This document shows, in pieces, positions 16,073-23,881 of a DNA stretch of 55,434 nucleotides (position 1 is its first letter; each line of letters opens with the position of its first letter). The notes under the pieces were generated by a model. The model was not told the origin of the DNA. It did no database searches and saw nothing but the letters and a program-made list of their open reading frames with translations. The position numbers and the translations under genes were made by a program. The stretch is from Agreia sp. Leaf283 (GTDB lineage Bacteria; Actinomycetota; Actinomycetes; Actinomycetales; Microbacteriaceae), in assembly GCF_001422485.1 (NCBI RefSeq), contig NZ_LMNF01000004.1, positions 380,377-435,810 of the forward strand, in the 5' to 3' direction.

Positions 16073-17509
16073 CTAGTCCGCGGCGGTCACTGCTGTCGAC
16101 GCCCTTTTCAGCCCGACCGCCACGAGGGCACCCGCGAACGCTGTCAGCGTGAGCCCCGCGATCGTGACTGCGGACTCGAACTGCCCCGCCTGAGCGGCGC
16201 TCCAGTCGGTGGACGCGATGCTTCCCGTGAACAGTGCCGAGAGGATGGTGCCCGTGGCCGCGATGCCGATCGCCGTGGCGAGCTCGCTCGACGTGTCGAC
16301 CAGGGCGGCGCCCATCGAGGTGCGCGATTCGGGAAGCCCCTTGAGTACGTTCGTTCCCGCGACCACGCCGACCACGCGCATCCCGACCGCGACCAGCACG
16401 AGGGCCACGAGGATCCATCCGTAGCCGAAGCGGCCGAACAGTCCGAAGACCGCCAGGCCCGCGACCACGGCCGCCGAGCTGACGAAGGCGGCACGATCGA
16501 GCCCGACCTTCTGCACGAACGGCCCGACGAGCCTGCCGCTGGCGAGCAGCACCACGACCTGCGGCAGCATCGCGACGGCGGCAGCCACCGGAGGCCAGCC
16601 CCACGCGAACTGCAGCTGCAGCGTCACCAGGTAGCTCAGCCCGGCGACCGCGAGCCCGGCCGCCGCCTTGTAGGCCAGTCCGCTCGACACGAGAGGCAGC
16701 GCGAGCAGGCGCAGCTCGAGCAGCGGAGCCAGCGCCGTGCGCTCGCGCAGAACGAAGCCGACGCCCGCGGCGACCGTCGCGGCGAGACCGGCCCACGGCA
16801 TCCACGACCCGGCGCCGAGGTCGACGAACAGGGTCGGGGTGACGAGCGCGAACACGATGGTGGATGTTCCGAGCACCGCCCCCGAGACATCGATCGGGTC
16901 GTGATGACGGTCGGCCGGATCGTCGGCCGCGATGCCCGCACGGATGCCGATGAACGCGAGGGCGGCGATGGGCACGTTGATCAGCAGCAGGACCTGCCAA
17001 GGGGCAACGGCGAGGGCGAGGCCTCCCGCCGTGGGACCGACGGCGAGGCCGACGAGCCCGGCCGTGGAGATCACGGTGATGGCGCGCACGCGCAGGTCGT
17101 CGGTGCCGAAGAGGCGGAACGCCAGCGCCATCGAGCCCGGGGTGGTCATGGCGGCGGCGATTCCCATGACCGCGCGCACGGCGATGAGCTGCTCGGTCGT
17201 CGTGACGAAGGCCGTGCCCAGGCTTGCGATGCCGAGGAGCACGAGGCCCGCGAGCATCACTCGGCGGCGCCCGAAGCGGTCGGCCACGGCGCCGAACAGC
17301 AGCATCAGGCCGCCGAAGACGACCGAGTACGCGCCCGTCACCCATTGCAGGCCGGCGGTCGTCGCATCCAATTCGCGCCCGATCGTGGGCAGGGCGACGT
17401 TGAGAATCGAGTTGTCGAGCATCTCGAACAGGAACACGGCCGAGAGGCCGGCGAGGGCGATCCACGCCTCGCGCAGGGTGCGAGGCGAACGGGGGATGGT
17501 GGTGGTCAA
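16073..17509 (-). CDS. MFS multidrug transporter, DHA2 type (TTG start)
   Basis: 478 aa from TTG 17509. This start is chosen because AAGGAG (17521-17516) lies 6 bp before it; the in-frame ATG at 17524 is inside the ribosome-binding site and the one at 17545 has no such site. About fourteen hydrophobic segments are present. Helix 1 contains the DHA2 signature LDNSILNVALPTIGRELDAT, and motif A is GAVADRFGRRRVML. The family exports drugs and quaternary amines with proton exchange. No dedicated regulator adjoins it; the GntR gene downstream belongs to the phosphonate genes. Confidence 0.87.
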   Translation of the reverse strand: MTTTIPRSPRTLREAWIALAGLSAVFLFEMLDNSILNVALPTIGRELDATTAGLQWVTGAYSVVFGGLMLLFGAVADRFGRRRVMLAGLVLLGIASLGTAFVTTTEQLIAVRAVMGIAAAMTTPGSMALAFRLFGTDDLRVRAITVISTAGLVGLAVGPTAGGLALAVAPWQVLLLINVPIAALAFIGIRAGIAADDPADRHHDPIDVSGAVLGTSTIVFALVTPTLFVDLGAGSWMPWAGLAATVAAGVGFVLRERTALAPLLELRLLALPLVSSGLAYKAAAGLAVAGLSYLVTLQLQFAWGWPPVAAAVAMLPQVVVLLASGRLVGPFVQKVGLDRAAFVSSAAVVAGLAVFGLFGRFGYGWILVALVLVAVGMRVVGVVAGTNVLKGLPESRTSMGAALVDTSSELATAIGIAATGTILSALFTGSIASTDWSAAQAGQFESAVTIAGLTLTAFAGALVAVGLKRASTAVTAAD

Positions 17510-17716
17510 GGCACACTCCTTCATAACGAAGAAGTGGCGACTCACTCGAGACCGCGTGTCTGCGCCGGCCGCAGGAGCGGGTGGGCGTTTTTACCTCAGA
17601 TGCAAAGACGCTACACCCGGCCGGATCGCTATGACAACGTCAGGATCACGACCACGCCCGTAAGGATCTCGTGAGGACGTCACCACCGCCCGACCCATCG
17701 GCGTAGACCTGCATCT
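17510..17716. other. Divergent intergenic region, no clear feature
   Basis: 207 bp between the DHA2 exporter (minus) and the unknown gene pair (plus). Apart from the exporter ribosome binding site I see no convincing palindrome, promoter or repeat. Confidence 0.4.
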
Positions 17717-18193
17717 GTGACCCTCACTTCTCTTCTCCCGTCGCTCCGCTCGAGCATCCCCGACCCGTTCGTCATCGACCGTTGGCCCGAGTGGACGCAC
17801 CCCACCACCACCGACGTCATCGTCTCGGGAGTCTCGCTCCTGCGCCTCGTCGACCTCTGCGACACCCCGTGCGTGCACATCGCCGCGGCCGTCGTTCCGG
17901 GCACCCACGGCCGCCCGTCAGACATCGAGCAGTCGTCGGTGATCGTCACGCGGGTCGTCGAGATACCCCGCTCGGGCGCGCTGGTTCTGGATGCCGACAT
18001 CTCGCGGGTTCAGGCCCACACAGCGGAGGCACGTCTCATCGGCCGTGCGTCGACGCGGCACTCCGCGCCGTTCATACTGGGCGACGGAACACCCCTGACC
18101 CTGCCCGAGGACATCGCCGTGGGCGACCTCATCGCCATTCCGTGCCGAGGCGCGGTGTGCCGCCGCCAGCTGCGATCGGAGCGCGCGTCATGA
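17717..18193 (+). CDS. Unknown protein, first of a tandem paralogous pair
   Basis: 158 aa from GTG 17717; no strong ribosome binding site is visible. No signal peptide or membrane helix. It shares an ordered set of segments with the next gene: DTPC (versus GTPC), SVIVTRVVEI (versus CAVIVAAVEL), ARLIGRAS (versus VRLLGRHS), and a C-terminal DIAVGDLIAIPCRG (versus DIRPGDLLAFVVER). The two are therefore paralogs. The GDLIAIPC-type end resembles the last strand of a small beta-barrel. Family not recognised. The stop overlaps the next start (ATGA). Confidence 0.62.
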   Translation: MTLTSLLPSLRSSIPDPFVIDRWPEWTHPTTTDVIVSGVSLLRLVDLCDTPCVHIAAAVVPGTHGRPSDIEQSSVIVTRVVEIPRSGALVLDADISRVQAHTAEARLIGRASTRHSAPFILGDGTPLTLPEDIAVGDLIAIPCRGAVCRRQLRSERAS

Positions 18194-18702
18194 GCCTGAT
18201 GCACACGCTCACGCACTACGCCCGCGCCCGGCGGCACCCCCTCGACCGACGGTTCTGGCCGGTGGCGGCCAAGGCGGTGGCCGACGACGTTCTCGTGGTG
18301 GGGGAGTCGATGGTCGACATGGCGCGCTCTGTCGGAACACCGTGCACCCGCGTCATCGAGATCGATGACCGGGGCGAGGGCGATCCTCGCCGGTTCTGCG
18401 CGGTGATCGTCGCCGCCGTAGAGCTGGTCGTTCCCGCGGCCGACGGCGTGGGCGCCGACATCTGGCTCGACGCCGAGCTTGACGGATGCGAGCCTGTCGC
18501 CGGCTCCGTGCGGCTCCTCGGTCGGCATTCGTCGGATGCGCCGCGCGTCTTCGGCGTCAGACCCTCGCCGCGCGCGGGCGAGCTGCACGCGGTGCTGCCC
18601 ATCGACATCCGGCCCGGCGACCTGCTCGCCTTCGTCGTCGAGCGCCCGGTCGCACTCCACGACATCCGCCGCCGTTCGCGACACTGGGAGCGCCTGCTCT
18701 GA
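18190..18702 (+). CDS. Unknown protein, second of a tandem paralogous pair
   Basis: 170 aa from ATG 18190, coupled to the previous gene by a 4-bp overlap. It begins with a basic segment (YARARRHPLDRRFW) absent from its partner. The core shares segments with the first gene and ends in DLLAFVVERPVALHDIRRR. It is soluble with no recognised domain. A coupled pair of diverged paralogs often forms a heterodimer; that is a suggestion only. It is convergent with the double AsnC regulator (24 bp between stops). Confidence 0.62.
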   Translation: MSLMHTLTHYARARRHPLDRRFWPVAAKAVADDVLVVGESMVDMARSVGTPCTRVIEIDDRGEGDPRRFCAVIVAAVELVVPAADGVGADIWLDAELDGCEPVAGSVRLLGRHSSDAPRVFGVRPSPRAGELHAVLPIDIRPGDLLAFVVERPVALHDIRRRSRHWERLL

Positions 18703-18726
18703 GGCACTACTGCCGCCGCAGCGAGG

Positions 18727-19767
18727 TCAGCTCGCCGGGTAGTTCACCTGCGTGCGCCACCACGGCGTCTCGATGAAGCCGCGCTTGAGGAACAGCAGCT
18801 CCATCGAGGCGGTCCAGCCCTCGACGCCCTCGAGCCGCGAGAGCGTCTGGTTGATGAACTCGTAGAGCCTCTCGGCCGAGGGCATGATGACCTCGCAGAA
18901 CAGCGAGTTCTCGTCGAGCGTGGCGGCCAGGTAGCGAACGGCCGGCTGCTGCGCGAGCTCGCGAGCCACGGCATCCATGCGCGACGGAGCGACCTTCACG
19001 GTGAGCAGCGTCTCGGCGCCCATTCCGAGCGCGGGGGCGGGCACGAGGGTGAGGATGTCGATGCACTTCGAGCTGCGCAGGCGCTCGAAGCGCCGCCGCA
19101 CGCTGGACTCGTTCATGCCGAGCTTGTCGGCGATCGCCTGGAACGTCTCGCGGCCGTCGTCTCGCAGCGAGTCGAGGATCTTCCAGTCGGCGGCGTCGAA
19201 GTGCGCGGGGCTGCACACCTCGGGCTCGGCGAACTCGGTGAGCCTGCGCGTCTCGTCGCTTCCGCGTGCCGCGTCGGGCAGGGCCAGGGTCTCGGCGAAC
19301 AGCTGGCGGCCCCAGTCGAACGACACCTTGTAGACGTGCATGATGAGGTCGCTGCGCCAGCGCTCCACGCCCTCGATCGACTGCAGCTCCTCGATCAGCT
19401 GGGGGTAGTGGATGGCTCCGCCCTTGACCACGAGCTCGGCGATGATGTCGTAGCCTCCCGTGACCACGGTCACGAAGCGCACGTCCGCGTGCTCGACGAG
19501 CTCCGCCGCCACGACGAGCGAGGTTCCCGGCTCACACGTGATGCGGATGAGGAACGAGTCCACCTCGCCCGTCGAGCCGAGGGCGGGCATCACGCCCACC
19601 TTGATGGTTCCCGACTGGATGAGGTTCTGACCCCGCCTCGCGACCGTCGCCGTCGACGAGCCCACGGCATCCGCTATCGCCCGCCAGCTGGCCCGACCGT
19701 CGTTCTGCATGGCGACGACGATGCGACGATCGAGCTCGTCGAGGGTGTCGAGCACCGTGAGCGTCAC
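18727..19767 (-). CDS. Two-unit Lrp/AsnC transcriptional regulator
   Basis: 346 aa from GTG 19767, whose bases overlap the stop of the upstream hydrolase gene (GTGA). A longer reading to ATG 19836 would overlap that gene by 70 bp. Two AsnC units occur in tandem: the first with LDELDRRIVVAMQNDGRASW and IADAVGSSTATVARR, the second with DAADWKILDSLRDDGRETFQ and IADKLGMNESSVRRR; each is followed by a RAM-like sensor region. Such double regulators are frequent in actinobacteria. Being the last gene of the peptide cluster, it probably controls that cluster; the palindrome at 26867 is a candidate target. Confidence 0.87.
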   Translation of the reverse strand: MTLTVLDTLDELDRRIVVAMQNDGRASWRAIADAVGSSTATVARRGQNLIQSGTIKVGVMPALGSTGEVDSFLIRITCEPGTSLVVAAELVEHADVRFVTVVTGGYDIIAELVVKGGAIHYPQLIEELQSIEGVERWRSDLIMHVYKVSFDWGRQLFAETLALPDAARGSDETRRLTEFAEPEVCSPAHFDAADWKILDSLRDDGRETFQAIADKLGMNESSVRRRFERLRSSKCIDILTLVPAPALGMGAETLLTVKVAPSRMDAVARELAQQPAVRYLAATLDENSLFCEVIMPSAERLYEFINQTLSRLEGVEGWTASMELLFLKRGFIETPWWRTQVNYPAS

Positions 19768-20678
19768 CGCTCGACCGGACTCTCCTCGCGGGGAAGCCGT
19801 GTGCGGGTGAGAAACTCCCGAACGGTGCTCGTCCATAGTTCGACCTCTTCGATCTGGGGGGAATGCCCGGACTTCTCGAACACCACCAGCTCTGAGTTCG
19901 GGATCAGGTCGGCGATGGTCTGGCTACACGATACCGGCGTGATCCAGTCGTGTCGCCCCACTGTAATCAAAGTGGGAACCGTGACGCTGGGAAGCTGCGG
20001 CTTGAGGTCGTACGCGGGCAGGTTCACCGAGAACGCGTAGTTGTGCGCCTCGTAGCGATAGGGGGTGGCCTGCACCTTGCGCTCCACGCTCGACGGGTCG
20101 TAGCTGAAGTCGTAGAGGGGCAGGATCTCGCGCCAGCAGTCGCGAAGGTCGTCGTTGTCTCTGACCTGCCCGACGTCGATGCGGTCGAACTTCTCCATGT
20201 CCACTTTCACGCGGTCGCTGGCGAGGGCGTTCTCGCGGGCCAGGTGCGCGTTGCCGTTGTCGGGCGAGGTGTCGCGCAGCACCATCGCGGTGACCCGCTC
20301 GGGGTAGCGGATGGCGTACTCCATCGACATGAAGCCGCCGTACGAGCCGCCCGCCATGATGATGGTCTCGACGCCCATCCAGGCGCGCAGTCCGTCGATG
20401 TCGGCCGCCCACTGCTCGTGGCTGAACGTGCCCGATCCCTCGCTCTCGCCCGAGCCGCGGGCGTCGAAGACCACAACGCGGTACTCGTCGGCGAGGCGGC
20501 CGAAGCTCGCTCGCGGTTCGGCCCGCGAGCCCAGGCCCGGAGCGCCGTGGTGCGTGATGATCACGGGTGCGCCCTCGGGGCCGAGCACCTCGACGGCCAG
20601 CTCGTTGCCGTTGATGACCACGCGCTGGGCGGTGGTCGTGGCTGCGGCGAATTCGGGGGAGACGGCGTTCTCGGTCAT
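19764..20678 (-). CDS. Alpha/beta hydrolase, proline iminopeptidase type
   Basis: 304 aa from ATG 20678. The catalytic triad is readable: nucleophile Ser112 in GGSYGG, acid in GRHDWITP, and His in SGHSPQ near the end. The oxyanion region is HHGAPGLGSRAEPR and the strand-4 motif is FDARGSGES, both typical of prolyl aminopeptidase-like members (family S33). It probably removes N-terminal residues from peptides or cleaves amides in the cytoplasm. It is translationally coupled to the downstream regulator and lies 65 bp after the M24 gene. Confidence 0.83.
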   Translation of the reverse strand: MTENAVSPEFAAATTTAQRVVINGNELAVEVLGPEGAPVIITHHGAPGLGSRAEPRASFGRLADEYRVVVFDARGSGESEGSGTFSHEQWAADIDGLRAWMGVETIIMAGGSYGGFMSMEYAIRYPERVTAMVLRDTSPDNGNAHLARENALASDRVKVDMEKFDRIDVGQVRDNDDLRDCWREILPLYDFSYDPSSVERKVQATPYRYEAHNYAFSVNLPAYDLKPQLPSVTVPTLITVGRHDWITPVSCSQTIADLIPNSELVVFEKSGHSPQIEEVELWTSTVREFLTRTRLPREESPVER

Positions 20679-20743
20679 GGTGCTCCTTGCAGTGGTGCGG
20701 GTGGTGGGTGGTTCGTTCGTCTGGTTCGTGCGGGCCGGATGGG

Positions 20744-21964
20744 TCAGAGGTCGATGGTGCAGTCGTCGAGGCCCCGCGGGTACGCCGTGAGCGGCTCGGA
20801 GCCCGACGCGGTCACGAGCATGCTGTCGCTGATGCGATAGCCGGCGTGCCCCGGAATGTAGATGCCGGGCTCGTTCGACACGACCATCCCCACCTCCAGC
20901 AGGGTGTCGTCGCCCGACTCGAGCCACGGCGGCTCGTGCATGCCCAGGCCGATGCCGTGTCCCTGCCGGTGCCGCAGGTACTGTCCGAGACCGGCATCCT
21001 CGATCACGGCGAGGCAGGTCGCGTTGGCCTCGCGGCATTCCGCGCCGGGCCGGATGGCTCCGCCGCCGATCTCCTGCGCCAGGCGCACCGCCTCGTGATA
21101 GCGCCGCTGCTCGTCGCTCGGGGTGCCGAGCACGAAGGTGCGCTCGCCCTCCACGAAGCGGCCGCCCACGGCGCATCCGAGCGACAGCATGAACGTGTCG
21201 CCCGGCTGCAGGCGGTAGCCGGAGGGCAGGCCGTGGGGAAATGCGGAGTTCGCGCCGGCGTAGATCAGTCCGCCGGCGAGTGGAGACACGACCACGACGT
21301 CGTCGTGCTCGGAGTACATGGTGCTCACGCCGGCCCCCGTGACGACCGAGGTGAGCTCGGCCTCGCTGGGCAGCCGGCCGCCGGATGCGATGGCCTCGCG
21401 CAGGTGGGCGACCCCGGCCTCGAGCATCAGGTCGGTCACGCGGGCCGCCTCGCGATGCAGCGCTATCTCCTCGTCGAACTTGAGGTAGCGGGCGCGGGTG
21501 ACGATCGTCGACGGAGTGAACGACGCGTCGGGCAGCTCGGTGATGACGGCCGTGAGCCGCTCGTTCGTCATGTGGGTCGTGAACGCTACGCGCATCCGGC
21601 CCGCACCGACGGCCGACGCGAGCGACGCGAACGGCGGCCGGATGCCCGGGAACTCGGCGTACGACACGATCTCGGCGCGGGCGTGCTGGCGCTCGGCGTT
21701 CTCGCGCTCGAGCTCGGGGGTCATGAGCACCGCCCGCCCGTCGGCTCCGAGCCACACGGCGACGGGGCGCTCGCACGGGTGGTGGAAGAAGCCGGTGAGG
21801 TAGGCCACGTCCTCCGGGTCGTCGGTGACGAGCGCGTCGAATCCGTCGGCGACCAGGGCGTCGCGCACGCGCTGCTGCACGCGGTAGAAGAAAGCGGGCT
21901 CGAGGCGCTGCGAGAAGCGCGTGTCGGTGGCGGTGTCGGTGGCTGCGGTGTCGGTCGGTGTCAT
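20744..21964 (-). CDS. M24-family hydrolase, creatinase-like, metal site incomplete
   Basis: 406 aa. An N-terminal creatinase/prolidase domain (about 15-165) is followed by the pita-bread M24 fold. Against aminopeptidase P and prolidase the metal ligands are only partly kept. The first Asp is Ser (FMLSLGCAV, about residue 260). The second Asp is Glu (VEGERTF). His (GHGIGLGMHEPP, about 336) and Glu (SNEPGIY, about 364) remain. The last Glu is Ser (GYRISDSML, about 378). This pattern points to a metal-independent C-N hydrolase like creatinase or ectoine hydrolase, or to a non-catalytic protein, and not to a normal Xaa-Pro peptidase. Confidence 0.83.
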   Translation of the reverse strand: MTPTDTAATDTATDTRFSQRLEPAFFYRVQQRVRDALVADGFDALVTDDPEDVAYLTGFFHHPCERPVAVWLGADGRAVLMTPELERENAERQHARAEIVSYAEFPGIRPPFASLASAVGAGRMRVAFTTHMTNERLTAVITELPDASFTPSTIVTRARYLKFDEEIALHREAARVTDLMLEAGVAHLREAIASGGRLPSEAELTSVVTGAGVSTMYSEHDDVVVVSPLAGGLIYAGANSAFPHGLPSGYRLQPGDTFMLSLGCAVGGRFVEGERTFVLGTPSDEQRRYHEAVRLAQEIGGGAIRPGAECREANATCLAVIEDAGLGQYLRHRQGHGIGLGMHEPPWLESGDDTLLEVGMVVSNEPGIYIPGHAGYRISDSMLVTASGSEPLTAYPRGLDDCTIDL

Positions 21965-21977
21965 GATCCGGATGCTC

Positions 21978-22901
21978 CTAGCGGGCTCGGTTGCGCGGGT
22001 TGCGCGCGTCGTTGTACGCGATCGACAGCAGCGTCGCCGAGAGCACGAGCAGCAGGATCGCGATCGACGGGAACAGCGTCAGCCACCACGCGCTCGACAT
22101 GGCGCCCGACTGCTGCGCCTCGTACAGGATGCGGCCCCACGACCACGTGGTCGGGTCGCCGAGACCGAGGAACGCGAGGCCCGCGGCCGAGAGCACGGCG
22201 CGCGACGCGGTGACTACCACGGAGACGACGATCACGGGAGTGACGGCGGGAATGATGTGCCGGCCGATGATCCAGACGGGCGAGGTCGTCATGAGCCTGG
22301 CCGCATCGACGTAGGGCAGGTTGACCACGGTGAGCGCCTGCGAGCGCACGAGGCGGGTGACCTCGGGCCACGAGAACGCGGCGACGACGCCGATGATCGT
22401 GGTGGTGCTCGGCCCGATGAGGGCGGCGATGAGGATCATGAGGGGAAGCACGGGCAGCGACAACGTGAGGTCCACGATCACGCTGATGAAGACATCCAGC
22501 CGCTTGAAATAGGCGCCGATCACGGCGACCAGCGTGCCGATCGCGATGGCGATGATCGATGCGGCGACCGCCACGAGCAGGCTCTGCTGCGTTCCCCAGA
22601 TCACCTCGCCCAGAACGTCGCGGCCGAGGGAGTCGGTGCCGAAGAGGTACTGCAGGCTCGGCGGCTTCAGCACGTCGCTGCCGTAGCTGGCCGGGTAGCT
22701 GGCCAGCAGGGGAGCGGCGAGCGCCACCACGACGAGGAGCAGAAGCAGGCCGAGCGAGATCACGCCGAGCGGATCGCGGCGGAACACCCGCCAGGTGGCG
22801 GCGCCGGCCCGACCGGACTCGGCCACGGGCTCGGCAGAGAGCGCCTCGGAGGAGACGGGCAGGCCGGTGGGGGTGGCGTTCACTGGATCGAGAGAGGTCA
22901 T
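21978..22901 (-). CDS. Peptide-type ABC transporter permease, DppC/OppC
   Basis: 307 aa from ATG 22901, which overlaps the dppB-type stop (ATGA). The N-terminus is long, hydrophilic and Ala/Glu-rich (about 35 residues), followed by an OppC-type first helix preceded by WRVFRRDPLGVISL. The FGTDSLGRDVLGEVIWG motif and the coupling loop (LPYVDAARLMTTSPVWIIGR) are characteristic. With the DppB-like partner it forms the channel. The dedicated ATPases are probably OppD and OppF at 26.9-29 kb, encoded divergently. Confidence 0.9.
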   Translation of the reverse strand: MTSLDPVNATPTGLPVSSEALSAEPVAESGRAGAATWRVFRRDPLGVISLGLLLLLVVVALAAPLLASYPASYGSDVLKPPSLQYLFGTDSLGRDVLGEVIWGTQQSLLVAVAASIIAIAIGTLVAVIGAYFKRLDVFISVIVDLTLSLPVLPLMILIAALIGPSTTTIIGVVAAFSWPEVTRLVRSQALTVVNLPYVDAARLMTTSPVWIIGRHIIPAVTPVIVVSVVVTASRAVLSAAGLAFLGLGDPTTWSWGRILYEAQQSGAMSSAWWLTLFPSIAILLLVLSATLLSIAYNDARNPRNRAR

Positions 22902-23860
22902 GATGTCTTCACCCGGGGGTCGAGGAATCCGTAGACGATGTCGGTGAGCATGTTGGCGACGACGACGGTGATGGCCAGGAGGAGGAAGGCGCCCTGCAGC
23001 ACCGGGAAGTCGAGCTGGGTGACCGCCTCGTAGATGCCGCGGCCGATGCCGGGGTAGGCGAACACGGTCTCGGTGAGCACCGCGCCTCCGACGAGGAAGC
23101 CGAGCTGCAGGCCGATGAGTGTGGTGGTGGGCAGCAGCGCATTGCGCAGCGCGTGCTTCCACAGGATGCGCCGGTACGGCAGGCCGTTGGCCTTGGCAAG
23201 CGTCACATAGTCCTCCCCGAGCGCCTCGATGAGGGTCGAGCGCATGGTGAGAACGTAGGAGCCGAGCTGGATGAGCATGAGCGACACGGCGGGCAGAACC
23301 AGGTGGCGTGCGACGCTGGCGTACCAGTCCATGCCGTACGCATCGGTGTCGTAGGCGCCGCCGATCGGCAGCCACTTGAGCGAGAGGCCGAAGACGAAGA
23401 GCAGCAGCACGCCGATCGAGGGAACGAAGATCGACTGGCCGGTGACCCCGATCACCTGGATGATCTTGTCGAGCACCTTGCCCCGTTTGGATGCCGCCAG
23501 CACGCCGAGCGGGATGCCGACGAGCACGGTGATCACCAGGGCGGTGAAGGTGAGCAGCAGGGTCCAGGGCAGGCGCTGCAGCAGCACGTCCATCACCGGA
23601 ACCGACTGGGTGAACGAGACGCCGAAGTTTCCCTGCAGCATCTGCCACATATAGAGGCCGTACTGAACGATGAGGGGCTGGTCGAGCCCGTACTGGGTGA
23701 GAAGGGCCGCCCGCGCCTCCTCTGTCATGTTCGGACTCGCCACCGCCAGGGCCGGGTCTCCGGGCAGGAGACGCAGCAGCAGGAAGGTCACGGTCACGGC
23801 GAACCAGATCGTGAACACCCCCCGGCCGAGGCGGGGAAGAACGAAGAACAGACGAGACAC
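22898..23860 (-). CDS. Peptide-type ABC transporter permease, DppB/OppB
   Basis: 320 aa. Typical DppB features are present: an N-terminal helix, then RLLPGDPALAVASPNMTEEA, YGLDQPL, and the coupling loop EALGEDYVTLAKANGLPYRR. Six membrane helices are apparent. It lies 21 bp after the binding lipoprotein gene and overlaps the dppC-type start by 4 bp, so the three are one transcript. Confidence 0.9.
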   Translation of the reverse strand: MSRLFFVLPRLGRGVFTIWFAVTVTFLLLRLLPGDPALAVASPNMTEEARAALLTQYGLDQPLIVQYGLYMWQMLQGNFGVSFTQSVPVMDVLLQRLPWTLLLTFTALVITVLVGIPLGVLAASKRGKVLDKIIQVIGVTGQSIFVPSIGVLLLFVFGLSLKWLPIGGAYDTDAYGMDWYASVARHLVLPAVSLMLIQLGSYVLTMRSTLIEALGEDYVTLAKANGLPYRRILWKHALRNALLPTTTLIGLQLGFLVGGAVLTETVFAYPGIGRGIYEAVTQLDFPVLQGAFLLLAITVVVANMLTDIVYGFLDPRVKTS

Positions 23861-23881
23861 GCGGACGGCCCTTTCGTGCGG

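Noticed and set aside
17524-17545. ATG starts for the DHA2 transporter
   Set aside because: One ATG lies inside the AAGGAG site and the other lacks a ribosome-binding site; TTG 17509 fits better.
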